Positions 1 to 8,467 of a stretch of 64,000 bases of DNA are shown piece after piece (positions within the stretch are counted from its first letter, which is position 1; each line of letters opens with the position of its first letter). Made by a program: the position numbers and the translations under genes. The notes beneath the pieces are model-generated. The model ran no database searches and was not told the DNA's origin. It saw only the letters and a program-made list of their open reading frames with translations. Source of the DNA: Paraburkholderia kururiensis (GTDB lineage: Bacteria; Pseudomonadota; Gammaproteobacteria; Burkholderiales; Burkholderiaceae); the NCBI RefSeq assembly GCF_034424375.1, contig NZ_CP139965.1:5642001-5706000 (forward strand), written 5' to 3'.

Positions 1-110
1 AGCGCGACGGCATCGCGTCGATCGACGTAATCGACTTCGGCACGTCCAACCGCGCGCGCAGCGCGGAGCGCCTCGCGGCGGCCACGCTCGTTGCGGAGCA
101 CCAGCCATGA
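1..110 (+). CDS. 3' end of an unidentified gene (partial)
   Basis: An open frame enters from the left edge and ends at a TGA (108-110) that overlaps the ATG of the following monooxygenase. About 35 C-terminal residues are visible, ending in RLAAATLVAEHQP. The overlap suggests translational coupling to the downstream sulfur-scavenging genes. The fragment is too short to assign to a family. Confidence 0.5.
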   Translation, partial: RDGIASIDVIDFGTSNRARSAERLAAATLVAEHQP

Positions 111-1456
111 GCGCGGCGCGCACCCTGCATCTGAACACCAACATCACCGGCACGGGCCGTCACCCCGAGAGCTGGCGCACGCTCGATAACCCTAAGTCCA
201 TCGTCGATCTCGGGTTCTTCACCACCATCGCGCAGATTGCCGAGCGCGGCCGGCTGGACGCCGTGTTCCTCTCCGACACGCTGGCACTGCGCGGCCACGC
301 GCATGGACCGGCGCAATCGCTGGAACCGACGGTTTTACTCACGGCGCTCGCCGGCGCGACGAAGCACGTCGGGCTGATCGGCACCGCTTCGACCACCTTC
401 AACGATCCGTTCAACCTGGCGCGCCGCTTCTCTTCGGTAGACCATCTGAGCACCGGCCGCGTCGCATGGAATGCGGTGACCACCTACGATCCCGAGGCGG
501 CGGCCAACTTCAGCTTCAGCGAAACGCCGGACAAGCCCGCGCGTTACGCGCGCGCCGCGGAATTCGTCGACGTCGTGCTGAAGCTGTGGGATAGCTGGGA
601 AGACGAGGCGTTCATCGCCGATCGCGAGAGCGGTCGCTACACGGACCCCGCGCGCGTGCATGCGATCGCGCACGACGGCCCGTATTTCCAGGTACGCGGG
701 CCGCTGAACCTGCCGCGCAGCCCACAGGGCCGTCCTGTGCTCGTGCAGGCGGGCGGGTCCGAGGCAGGCGTTGCGCTCGCCGCGCGTCACGCGGATGCGG
801 TCTTTACGGCGCAAACCACGTTCGACGGAGCGCAGGCGTTCTACCGCGACATCAAGGCGCGCGTCGCGGCGCACGGGCGCAACCCCGATCATTTCCTCGT
901 GCTGCCGGGTCTCTATCCCGTCATCGGCGGCACCCTCGAGGAAGCGCGCCGGCGCAAAGCCGACATGGACGCGCTGCTCGACCGTAGTGCGGAACTGGTC
1001 CGGTTCGCTCGCGCGCTCGGCGTGGCGCCTCGCGATCTGCGTCTGGATGCGCCGTTGCCTTATGACCTGATCGATAGCGGCGATAGCTCAGATGTCTCCA
1101 GTGGATTCATTCGGTCCACCGTGCTGCTCGCTCGCAGCGAGAACCTGACCGTTCGTGATCTGCTCGATCGCAATCCCGGGGCTCATCGAATGATCGTAGG
1201 CACGCCGCAGACGATTGCGGACGACATCGAGCGCTGGTTCGTTGGTCGCGCGGCAGACGGTTTCAACCTGAATGCCGACGTGTTTCCGTCCGGGCTCGCG
1301 GACTTCGTCGATCACGTCGTGCCGCTGCTTCAGCGCAAGGGCATCTTCCGGCGGGACTACGACGGGACGACACTGCGCGACCACTACGGTCTTCCGCGGC
1401 CGCCGAGCCGCTATGCCAGCGCCGCGCCGACATCGGTCGCGGATGCCGTCTTCTGA
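107..1456 (+). CDS. LLM class FMN-dependent monooxygenase (NtaA/SnaA/DszA-type)
   Basis: A 449-residue luciferase-like monooxygenase. Such enzymes use FMNH2 from a partner reductase to oxygenate organosulfur or amino-polycarboxylate substrates. Family hallmarks are visible: the N-terminal strand LHLNTNI (residues 7-13), LEPTVLL (72-78), VGLIGTASTTFNDPFN (88-103), the GRVAWN turn (117-122), PLNLPRSPQGRPVLVQAGGS in the middle, and the C-terminal DYDGTTLRDHYGL. It overlaps the preceding gene by 4 bp and lies 10 bp before a sulfonate-type ABC permease, so substrate uptake and desulfonation are probably co-expressed. Three further paralogues lie within 19 kb. The substrate cannot be read from the sequence. 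Confidence 0.92.
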   Translation: MSAARTLHLNTNITGTGRHPESWRTLDNPKSIVDLGFFTTIAQIAERGRLDAVFLSDTLALRGHAHGPAQSLEPTVLLTALAGATKHVGLIGTASTTFNDPFNLARRFSSVDHLSTGRVAWNAVTTYDPEAAANFSFSETPDKPARYARAAEFVDVVLKLWDSWEDEAFIADRESGRYTDPARVHAIAHDGPYFQVRGPLNLPRSPQGRPVLVQAGGSEAGVALAARHADAVFTAQTTFDGAQAFYRDIKARVAAHGRNPDHFLVLPGLYPVIGGTLEEARRRKADMDALLDRSAELVRFARALGVAPRDLRLDAPLPYDLIDSGDSSDVSSGFIRSTVLLARSENLTVRDLLDRNPGAHRMIVGTPQTIADDIERWFVGRAADGFNLNADVFPSGLADFVDHVVPLLQRKGIFRRDYDGTTLRDHYGLPRPPSRYASAAPTSVADAVF

Positions 1457-1466
1457 GGAAATTCCT

Positions 1467-2294
1467 ATGTCCACCAGAGAATCCACCTTGGCCGTGGCGC
1501 CGGGGCCCGCTTCCGCTGCCACGGCATCGCGGCTTTCCACGCTGCACGAACCGCTCATTCGCGGCATCGTGCCCGTGCTGCTGATTGCGCTGTGGCAACT
1601 GGCGTCCTCGCTGGGCGTGACGAGCGAATTCGTGCTGCCGGCGCCGGCATCCGTGCTCGCCGCCTACCGCGAGCTGTGGCAATCGGGCGACCTGCAGGAT
1701 GCGCTGAAGGTGTCGCTGGCGCGTGCGGCATTGGGCCTCCTGATCGGCGGGGGCGGCGGGCTGCTGCTGGGTGTGGCGGCGGGTCTGAGCCGATCGGCGG
1801 AACGCGGCTTCGATTCCGTGCTGCAGATGCTGCGCACCATCCCGTTCATTGCGCTCGTACCAATCTTCGTCGTGTGGTTCGGTATCGGAGAGTTCTCGAA
1901 GGTGGCATTGATCGTCGGTGCGGCGATTTCGCCGATGTATCTGAGCACGTATCACGCGATACGCGGCATCGATCCCAAGCTGCTGGAACTCGGCCGCACC
2001 TTCCGCCTGACACGGGCGCACCAGGTCCGCCTCATCATCCTGCCCATGTCGTTACCCGGGATATTGGTCGGCGTCCGGTATTCCGCCGCAATCTCGCTGC
2101 TCGCGCTCGTGGCGGCGGAGCAGATCAATGCAAGCGCCGGCATCGGGTTCATTCTGAATAACGCCAACCAGTTCCAGCGCACCGACATCATCATCGCGGG
2201 CATTCTCGTTTATGCGGTGTTGGGTATCGCCGTCGACGCGCTGCTGCGGCTGATCGAGCGCAAGGCGCTCGCCTGGAGAGGTGCTCATGTCTGA
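1467..2294 (+). CDS. ABC transporter permease, aliphatic sulfonate/taurine type (SsuC-like)
   Basis: A 275-residue inner-membrane permease of the BPD_transp_1 family. About six hydrophobic segments are visible, starting with VPVLLIALWQLASSLGV. The EAA-type cytoplasmic loop reads LGRTFRLTRAHQVRLIILPM. The ATG at 1467 was chosen because GAGGAA precedes it by about six bases and because the upstream in-frame sequence is a shadow of the monooxygenase gene. The next gene, the ATPase, starts 8 bp before this stop codon. Order permease-ATPase-binding protein after a monooxygenase matches ssu/sfn-type operons. Confidence 0.9.
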   Translation: MSTRESTLAVAPGPASAATASRLSTLHEPLIRGIVPVLLIALWQLASSLGVTSEFVLPAPASVLAAYRELWQSGDLQDALKVSLARAALGLLIGGGGGLLLGVAAGLSRSAERGFDSVLQMLRTIPFIALVPIFVVWFGIGEFSKVALIVGAAISPMYLSTYHAIRGIDPKLLELGRTFRLTRAHQVRLIILPMSLPGILVGVRYSAAISLLALVAAEQINASAGIGFILNNANQFQRTDIIIAGILVYAVLGIAVDALLRLIERKALAWRGAHV

Positions 2295-3024
2295 GCTCGC
2301 CTATCAGCTGGATCAAGAGGCGGCGCCGGTTGTCGCCAGTCTGTCGCGTGTGGGCAAACGCTATGGCGACAACACCGTGCTGGACCACGTCGACTTCACG
2401 GTGCGCAAGGGCGAGGCGGTCGCGCTCGTGGGACCGTCGGGCACCGGCAAGACCACGCTGTTGCGGCTGCTCGCTGGGCTCGAGTCGGCAACGGGCGGCC
2501 GCACGGACGTGTCGGAGAACACGTCGGTCGTATTCCAGGAGCCGAGGCTGATTCAGGCGCTGCGCGTGTGGAAGAACGTTCTGCTGGACGATGCGCACAA
2601 ACCGGATGCGAAAGACCGGGCGCGCGCCGCATTGCAGGACGTGGGGCTCGAAGACAAGCTGGCGAGCTGGCCTGTCAGTCTTTCCGGCGGGCAGGCGCAA
2701 CGCGTCGCCGTCGCCCGCGCGCTGTATCGTCGCCCCGACCTCATGCTGCTGGACGAGCCGTTCAGCGCTTTGGACGCATTCACGCGGCGCAGCATGCAGA
2801 GCCTCGTTCTGAGCCTGTGGGCGCGATACCGGTTCGGGCTCGTCATCGTGACTCACGACCTGGATGAGGCGCTGATCCTGGCCGATCGCATCGTCATTCT
2901 TTCCAGAGGCAGGATCTGCCACGAAACGACGGTGGATCTGCCGCGCGAACGCGACGTGACGTCGCCCGAATTCAACGCGCTCAAGCGCGAGTTGCTGGGG
3001 CAGTTTTCGCTCAGCGTGTCCTGA
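2287..3024 (+). CDS. ABC transporter ATP-binding protein (SsuB-like)
   Basis: A 245-residue ABC ATPase. Walker A is GPSGTGKTT, the Q-loop is in SVVFQEPRL, the signature is LSGGQ, Walker B is LMLLDEPF and the H-loop is VTHDLDEA. A GTG two codons upstream is possible, but GGAGAGG is better spaced to the ATG at 2287. It overlaps the permease by 8 bp, so the two are probably translationally coupled. It should energise the sulfonate-type importer formed with the flanking permease and binding protein. The lipid- or sulfonate-type NitT/TauT subfamily assignment is from overall resemblance. Confidence 0.93.
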   Translation: MSELAYQLDQEAAPVVASLSRVGKRYGDNTVLDHVDFTVRKGEAVALVGPSGTGKTTLLRLLAGLESATGGRTDVSENTSVVFQEPRLIQALRVWKNVLLDDAHKPDAKDRARAALQDVGLEDKLASWPVSLSGGQAQRVAVARALYRRPDLMLLDEPFSALDAFTRRSMQSLVLSLWARYRFGLVIVTHDLDEALILADRIVILSRGRICHETTVDLPRERDVTSPEFNALKRELLGQFSLSVS

Positions 3025-3050
3025 TCTTTCCAACCACCCGCACATTAATC

Positions 3051-4112
3051 ATGTCGCTCAAAAAAACGCTATACGCTACCGCCGCTGCGCTTCTTGCTGT
3101 CCTGCCCGCAGCCATCACGCTCACGGCATCCGGTACGGCCGCGGCGCAGACGCAGCAGGTCGATCTCAAGAAGACGAAGCTCGTCATCGCCTATCAAGAT
3201 CCGGCGTTTCCGGCCTTGATCCGCAAGTCGGGGGTGGTGGACGGAACGCCTTACCAGATCGAATGGGTCCTGTTGACGGGGCCCGCCGCCAACCTGTCGG
3301 CGCTGTACGCCGGCCGGATCGACCTGGGCCACATGGGCGATACGTCGCTCACCATCGAGCAGGCCAACGCGCGCACGGAATGGACGAAGGAAACGGCGCC
3401 GCTGCGCATCGTTGCCGGCTGGCGCAATGCCCATTCGAAGGAATATCTGCCGGAGGTCACGGCGGTGCGCACGAGCGCCGGCATTGGCAGCGTGCAGGCC
3501 ATCAAGGAGCACAAGTTCGGCTACAACTACGGTGGCTACAATCACGCCCAATACCTGGCTACGCTGGTCAAGGCCGGATTGACCGAAAAGGACATTCAGC
3601 CCGTCAAGTTCGCGGACGGCGCAACGTCTGCGGCCGGTTTCAATGCGGGGGAAGTGGATGTCTATTCGGGCGCGCTTGGCCCGATCCTGACGACGGTTCA
3701 CTCGGGCGCCGGCCGTGTTTTGCTGACCGACCGCGACACGGGAATTCCCGCCCTCAACGTCTGGACCACGACTTCGGCCGACCTGAAAGATCCCGCCAAG
3801 GTGGCCGCATTCCAGGATTTCTTTGCCCGGCTCTCGGGATACTGGGCCTGGCACGACGCGCACAGGGACGAGGTGATCGGCGTGCTGAAAGAGACGCTGA
3901 AGATCTCGGACGAACGCGCCGCATTCGAGTACGAAGTGCGCAGCGGCGGCTTTGTCCGGTTTGACGGCGGTCTGCTCGGGCAGGAGCAGAAGATCGCGGA
4001 CATCCTCTACGACGGACACGCGATCAGGAAGAAAGTGAAGGTCGACGTCGAATACGATCCGCGGTTCAACGCCGTGCAAAAGGCCGTCTGGCCCATTCCG
4101 TCACGCGACTGA
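3051..4112 (+). CDS. ABC transporter substrate-binding protein (SsuA/NitT-TauT type)
   Basis: A 353-residue periplasmic binding protein. A signal peptide covers about residues 1-32 (hydrophobic core AAALLAVLPAAITLTA, then AAAQT). The mature part carries SsuA-like segments KLVIAYQDPAFPALI, LLTGPAANLSALYAGRIDLG and HKFGYNYGGYNHAQYLATL. It is the last gene of the plus-strand operon monooxygenase-permease-ATPase-binding protein and converges on the amino acid permease genes at 4135. The ligand is probably a sulfonate or related organosulfur compound, inferred from context. Confidence 0.9.
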   Translation: MSLKKTLYATAAALLAVLPAAITLTASGTAAAQTQQVDLKKTKLVIAYQDPAFPALIRKSGVVDGTPYQIEWVLLTGPAANLSALYAGRIDLGHMGDTSLTIEQANARTEWTKETAPLRIVAGWRNAHSKEYLPEVTAVRTSAGIGSVQAIKEHKFGYNYGGYNHAQYLATLVKAGLTEKDIQPVKFADGATSAAGFNAGEVDVYSGALGPILTTVHSGAGRVLLTDRDTGIPALNVWTTTSADLKDPAKVAAFQDFFARLSGYWAWHDAHRDEVIGVLKETLKISDERAAFEYEVRSGGFVRFDGGLLGQEQKIADILYDGHAIRKKVKVDVEYDPRFNAVQKAVWPIPSRD

Positions 4113-4134
4113 GCGTTGCCCTGAAGTGTTGGCC

Positions 4135-4992
4135 TTACGCGCTGGCGAACCGCCTTTCGAGCCAGCGCGTGAAGCGCGAGATCGGATAGCAGTAAGCGAA
4201 GAAGATGAACAAGGTGGCCAGATACGAGAGCACCGTGAAGCTGGAGCGCGCCACCGTGCTGCTGGCGATCTGCGCGGTGTCGATCAGGTCGTGCACGCCA
4301 ACGAGCGAGGACAGCGCCGTGCCCATGGTGATGATCGCGTAGACGTTCATCCACGGCGGCAGCATGCGGCGCACGCACTGCGGCAACACGATGTGCAGCA
4401 GGATCTGCGTGCGGGAGAGCGCTAGCGAGCCCGCCGCTTCCCACTGTGTGGTGGGGATGGACGCCACCGCGCCGCGAAACACTTCGGCAATGTTGGCGCT
4501 TGCGGGCAACGCAAGCGCCAGTGTCACCTTGAGCCAGTCGGGAAACGGCAGCGTGACGCCGAATACGTTGAACTCGAACGGAAAGACGTAGGTGGTGAAG
4601 TACACCAGCACGAGCCAGGGCGCGTTGCGAAACGCGCCTACCCAGAGCCTCGCCATGCGTCCGGGCAGCGAGGGGGCGAGCGCGAGCGCCCCGACCACGA
4701 GGCCCAGCAGCGACCCGATGCCGATCGCGCCGGCGCTGATGAGAACGTTCAGCGCGAAGCCATGTGCGAGCGCGGGCGACCATTCGATGAAGCGCGCGAG
4801 CGTTTCGCCGCGCGATCCGCTGTCGGGCGCGAAAACCCAGAGCAGCGCGCCGACGGCGAGCACGGCGAGCGCGGCGCTCACGCCGGGCGTCAGGCGTCGC
4901 GAACGGGCGCCGTTATGCGTCATGCCCTCGCGGTGCGGACGAGCGTTGGGCAACGACGACGCCGTCGATGAGGGAAGCCATCTAGGCGCCAT
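4135..4992 (-). CDS. Polar amino acid ABC transporter permease (second permease)
   Basis: A 285-residue HisM/GlnP-family permease with several membrane segments, the first near ALAVLAVGALLWVF. The conserved loop reads WEAAGSLALSRTQILLHIVLPQ. The ATG at 4992 overlaps the stop of the preceding permease, but an internal ATG at 4923 (262 residues) is nearly as plausible because neither has a strong ribosome binding site. It ends the minus-strand set binding protein-permease-permease. The matching ATPase is probably the one encoded divergently at 6895. Confidence 0.87.
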   Translation of the reverse strand: MAPRWLPSSTASSLPNARPHREGMTHNGARSRRLTPGVSAALAVLAVGALLWVFAPDSGSRGETLARFIEWSPALAHGFALNVLISAGAIGIGSLLGLVVGALALAPSLPGRMARLWVGAFRNAPWLVLVYFTTYVFPFEFNVFGVTLPFPDWLKVTLALALPASANIAEVFRGAVASIPTTQWEAAGSLALSRTQILLHIVLPQCVRRMLPPWMNVYAIITMGTALSSLVGVHDLIDTAQIASSTVARSSFTVLSYLATLFIFFAYCYPISRFTRWLERRFASA

Positions 4993-5725
4993 AGCCGGGA
5001 ATCCACAGGCGTCGTTCGAGCCAGCGCCCGGCGAGGCTCACGAGCCACGTCAGCAGGCCGAAGAACAGGAGAATCAGCACCATCAGTGCCAGCACGTTAT
5101 CGCGTTGGGTCCAGATCATGATCGACTGATAGGTCATGTCGCCCACCGCGATGGCGGATGCCAGCGCCGTCGCCTTGACCAGCTCCACGAAATTGTTCAC
5201 GAGCGCGGGCAGCGCGGTGCGCAGCGCAAGCGGAAGTTCGATGCGCCAGAAACGCGTGGCACGGTCGAAGCCGAGCGAAGCCGCGCCCTCCAGCGTTTGC
5301 ACGGGTAGCGCGTCGAAACCTGCGCGCAATGCCTCGGCATGGAAGGCGCCCTTATGCAGCGACAACACCAGCACGACCCAGAAAAACGGCTTGAACGGAT
5401 TATCGACGTGGCTCTCGCGCAGCCATTGCGTAATCAGCATGTTGAACACCAGAAACGCGCAGTACAACTGCACGAGAGTGGGCGTGTTGCGCGTGAGCTC
5501 CACGAAGGCGCGCGCGGCCCCGGCCACCCACGGGCTGCGGTGGCGCAAGGCGAGCAGCAGCAACAGGCCGGCGAGGGCGCTGCCGGCCAGCGTCGCGACG
5601 ACCAGCTCCACGCTCACGGCGATGCCTTGCAGAAACGGCGTGCGCTCGTAAGCATCGAACAGGAACCGGTAGTCGAGCCCGGCGTGCGCGGCCTTGTCGA
5701 TGAACGTGTGGAACCACGCGGCCAT
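4982..5725 (-). CDS. Polar amino acid ABC transporter permease (first permease)
   Basis: A 247-residue permease starting MAAWFHTFIDKAAHAG. It shows the family pattern of N-terminal membrane segments (LVVATLAGSALAGLLLLLAL) and the loop LEGAASLGFDRATRFWRIEL. The start at 5725 lies two bases after the stop codon of the binding-protein gene. The long in-frame extension further upstream is antisense-like shadow of that gene and was not used. With the next permease it probably forms a heterodimeric channel for a cystine-like or other sulfur amino acid. Confidence 0.88.
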   Translation of the reverse strand: MAAWFHTFIDKAAHAGLDYRFLFDAYERTPFLQGIAVSVELVVATLAGSALAGLLLLLALRHRSPWVAGAARAFVELTRNTPTLVQLYCAFLVFNMLITQWLRESHVDNPFKPFFWVVLVLSLHKGAFHAEALRAGFDALPVQTLEGAASLGFDRATRFWRIELPLALRTALPALVNNFVELVKATALASAIAVGDMTYQSIMIWTQRDNVLALMVLILLFFGLLTWLVSLAGRWLERRLWIPGYGA

Positions 5726-5727
5726 GC

Positions 5728-6579
5728 TTATTGCTCTGCCGGCAATTGCCGGTGCCATTCTGCGAGCGCCGGCGAGGGCGGCGTCAGACCGTTCTTCGCT
5801 TCGACCTCGATGAGCCAACCCGTGCGATGCCAGTCGCGCACGATCGCGTCGAGCTTCGCCGCCGTGTCCTTTTCGCCTTGCCGTACCCAGATGACCGAAG
5901 GCGCAGGCTCCAGCTCCGGCTGCAGCGTACGGTAGTCGCGCCACTCCGGATCGTGCTGCTGTAGCGGATAAAGAAGCGGTGCGGCGTCGTGGACTGCCGC
6001 GACGCAGCTGCCGCCGCGCAGCGCGAGCAGGGACTGCGCTGCACCCGGAAACGCACGCGGCACGGCCCCATATTTCTCCACGACCGGGCGGATATAGCTG
6101 CTGCCTTGCGAAATGCAGACGGGCTTGCCGCGCAGGTCCTCCCACTTCGTGATGCCGCTCGATTGGGGCGTGATAGCTGTGCCGCCGACGCGGTAATAGG
6201 GCGTCGGCACGTGGTCGAGAATCTCGCCGCGCTGCGCGTTGTACTCCATGTTCGCAATGAGGATGTCCACCTTGCCCTGTTGCAGAAACTGCACACGTGT
6301 GGAGGGCTGCACCGATACCAATTGGACCTTCACGCCGAGGCGTTTGCCGATGTCGTTGGCGAGGTCGACGTTTACGCCGCGCGGCTGTTGCGTTTGCGGG
6401 TCAAGCGAGCCGAACGGGCTGCCCGCGATCATCACGCCGACCGCAATTTCGTGGCGTGCGTTGATCTTGTCGAGCGTCTGGTCGGCATGGGCCGGTGCGG
6501 CGAGTGCGGCAAGCGCAATCGCCGCGCACTGGGAAAGAAATACGAGAAGCTTGTTATGGGCCGCCTGGCTGGATGTCAT
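5728..6579 (-). CDS. Amino acid ABC transporter substrate-binding protein, family 3
   Basis: A 283-residue periplasmic binding protein. A signal peptide runs to about ALAAPAHA (residues 20-32). SBP_bac_3 motifs follow: INARHEIAVGVMIAGSPFGS, RGVNVDLANDIGKRLG, RVQFLQQGKVDILIANM and CISQGSSY. It is the promoter-proximal gene of the minus-strand transporter operon and is divergent from the ATPase/cysteine-dioxygenase operon. A close paralogue is encoded at 11349 on the opposite strand, so the importer may use two receptors of different specificity. Confidence 0.92.
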   Translation of the reverse strand: MTSSQAAHNKLLVFLSQCAAIALAALAAPAHADQTLDKINARHEIAVGVMIAGSPFGSLDPQTQQPRGVNVDLANDIGKRLGVKVQLVSVQPSTRVQFLQQGKVDILIANMEYNAQRGEILDHVPTPYYRVGGTAITPQSSGITKWEDLRGKPVCISQGSSYIRPVVEKYGAVPRAFPGAAQSLLALRGGSCVAAVHDAAPLLYPLQQHDPEWRDYRTLQPELEPAPSVIWVRQGEKDTAAKLDAIVRDWHRTGWLIEVEAKNGLTPPSPALAEWHRQLPAEQ

Positions 6580-6894
6580 GAGCGATCAGGTGATAAGAGG
6601 GAACACGCTAAGGGCGAACATGCGTGCGTGTCGTTACGACAGGCGCGCCGCCGCGACGGCATACGCTATGCCATTCCCGGCGCAAGGCAAACAAAATGAA
6701 TCTGCTAAGCAAAGCATCCGGACGTTAAAGCGTGGCCTCGCGCAGCCTCGCAAGGCTGCGCTGCACATAGCAGATCGTCAGATAAGTTTTCGCCTATTCC
6801 TTGGTTCGTGATTGCAGTCCTGCTTCCTAGAATGATCCGCTGCTGAGTGAGGCGACTGCTTGCGCCGCTTTGCGTCGACGACAGGAGGGGCTGC
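6580..6894. promoter_or_regulatory. Divergent intergenic region between two sulfur-amino-acid operons
   Basis: These 315 bases hold the start-proximal regions of both divergent operons and no gene. A perfect 8-bp inverted repeat with a 4-base loop lies at 6741-6760 (CGCAGCCT/AGGCTGCG) and has no T-run. The stretch 6776-6835 is AT-richer and ends in TAGAAT at 6828-6833, a possible -10 element for the plus-strand operon, with no well-spaced -35. A LysR-type (CysB/SsuR) site would be expected in such a cluster but none could be assigned by eye. Confidence 0.4.
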
Positions 6895-7755
6895 ATGAAC
6901 CGGATCGCATTCGAAGAACTCGCGGCGCTGACGAGCGTGGCCGCGCGCCACGATGAAAATGCGGTCTCTCGCGCCCATGGCGAGGGCGCGCTGCTTTCGT
7001 TGCGCGACGTGCACCTGTCGTACGGCGACACGCCCGTGCTCAAGGGCATCGACCTCTCGGTCAGGCGCGGGCAGGCCGTGTCGATCATCGGCCCATCCGG
7101 CTCGGGCAAGTCCACCATCCTGCGCTGCATCAACGGGCTCATCGCGCCGCAGGCGGGCGAAATTTACGTCGACGGCATCGACGTGCGTGCGCAGAAGACG
7201 GACGCGCAGCGTATCGCCTTGCGCAAGCGCATTGGCTTCGTGTTCCAGCAGTTCAACCTCTTCCCGCATTTGAGCGTGCTGGACAACCTGACCATCGCGC
7301 CCATGCGTGTGCTCGGCCGCAGCCGTGCGCAGGCGGAGAGTGACGCTCATGCGCTGCTCGCCAAAGTGCGCCTTGCCGACAAGGCGAAGGCCTATCCCGG
7401 CGCCTTGTCCGGGGGGCAGCAGCAGCGTGTGGCCATTGCCCGCACGCTGGCCATGCGACCGGACCTGATCCTGTTCGATGAAGTGACGTCGGCGCTGGAC
7501 CCCGAGACGGTGGGCGAAGTGTTGAACGTGATCGGCGAACTGGCCGACGAAGGGCAGACCTGCGTGCTCGTCACGCACGAAATGCGCTTTGCCGAAGAGA
7601 TCAGCGACGAAGTGTTTTTCACGGAGGGCGGCGTGATCGTCGAGCGCGGCACTGCGCAGCAACTCTTCCACTATCCGGCGCACGAACGAACCCGGTTCTT
7701 CCTGCAGCGTGCCCGCGGCGAGGACCGTGCCGGACGCGCACTGCGACGCGCGTGA
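6895..7755 (+). CDS. Polar amino acid ABC transporter ATP-binding protein
   Basis: A 286-residue ABC ATPase of the GlnQ/HisP class. Walker A is GPSGSGKST, the signature is LSGGQQQRVAIARTLAM, Walker B is LILFDEVTSALDPE and the H-loop is VTHEMRFA. The ATG at 6895 follows a strong AGGAGGGG; an earlier in-frame start lacks one. The roughly 30-residue N-terminal extension before the nucleotide-binding domain is longer than usual. As the only ATPase near the two permeases at 4135-5725, it is the likely motor of that importer. Confidence 0.92.
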   Translation: MNRIAFEELAALTSVAARHDENAVSRAHGEGALLSLRDVHLSYGDTPVLKGIDLSVRRGQAVSIIGPSGSGKSTILRCINGLIAPQAGEIYVDGIDVRAQKTDAQRIALRKRIGFVFQQFNLFPHLSVLDNLTIAPMRVLGRSRAQAESDAHALLAKVRLADKAKAYPGALSGGQQQRVAIARTLAMRPDLILFDEVTSALDPETVGEVLNVIGELADEGQTCVLVTHEMRFAEEISDEVFFTEGGVIVERGTAQQLFHYPAHERTRFFLQRARGEDRAGRALRRA

Positions 7756-7810
7756 ATGCCGCATGAGCGCAGCGTGAAACCCCCGCGCCCCTCCACACAA
7801 AACCGCTTTC

Positions 7811-7851
7811 ACGACCACGACGACCACGACGACCATGACGACCACGACGAC
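7811..7851 (+). repeat. 9-bp tandem repeat spanning the start of the cysteine-dioxygenase-like gene
   Basis: The unit ACGACCACG is repeated about 4.5 times, with one C-to-T change in the third unit (ACGACCATG) that creates the ATG start codon at 7835. The repeat occupies the place where a ribosome binding site would normally be and encodes the Thr-rich start MTTTTT. Confidence 0.8.
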
Positions 7852-8467
7852 TGAACCCAGCCGCGCCATTGCGGCGCAACGACGCGAGGCAGTGCAGGAC
7901 CTGCTTGCCGGCGCCCGGCGGATCATCGAAGAGCGAGGGGTGACGCGCGAAGCGCTGAACGCCATCAGCGCGCGGCTGCTGGAACTGGCGACACGTAGCG
8001 AGCTATTCGATGCGGCGGATTTTCCACCGCCCCAGCGCGATAGCGGCGATACCTCGACACGCTACCGGCTCAACCCCGGCGAAGACGGGCTGGCGCTCTA
8101 CCTGAACTCGCTGCTGCCGGGCAAGACCACGATCCCCCACAACCACGACACGTGGGCGGTCATCGCCGCCATCGAAGGCGCCGAGCTGAACCGCATCTAC
8201 CGGCGTACGGACGACGGTCGCGACCCCGAGCATGCGACGCTCGAACTGCTACAGGAAGTCGTGATACGTCCCGGCGTCCCGATCGCTTTTATGCCTGACG
8301 ACATCCACAGCATTCACGTGGGCGGCGCGCAGCCCACGCTCCACTTCCATCTCTACGGCCGCCCGCTCGATACGCTGACGGGCCGCCTCGGCTTCGAGCC
8401 GGATACGGGGCGCGTCGTACGCTACAACGCAAAGCACATGCAGCAGGCTACCCAGGCCGTCGGCTGA
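7835..8467 (+). CDS. Cysteine dioxygenase-like cupin protein
   Basis: A 210-residue metal-dependent double-stranded beta-helix protein of the cysteine dioxygenase type I group. Such enzymes oxidise cysteine or related thiols to sulfinates with an iron centre. Likely ligands are H102 and H104 in PHNHDTW and H158 in PDDIHSIH; H170 and H172 follow in LHFHLYGRP. The start lies in a 9-bp tandem repeat with no evident Shine-Dalgarno, so initiation may depend on the upstream gene. It overlaps the next gene by one base (TGATG). Context suggests catabolism of imported sulfur amino acids, but the exact thiol is unknown. Confidence 0.85.
   Translation: MTTTTTEPSRAIAAQRREAVQDLLAGARRIIEERGVTREALNAISARLLELATRSELFDAADFPPPQRDSGDTSTRYRLNPGEDGLALYLNSLLPGKTTIPHNHDTWAVIAAIEGAELNRIYRRTDDGRDPEHATLELLQEVVIRPGVPIAFMPDDIHSIHVGGAQPTLHFHLYGRPLDTLTGRLGFEPDTGRVVRYNAKHMQQATQAVG

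Noticed and set aside
6741..6760. Rho-independent terminator between divergent operons
   Set aside because: The hairpin has no T-run on either strand and lies upstream of both operons.
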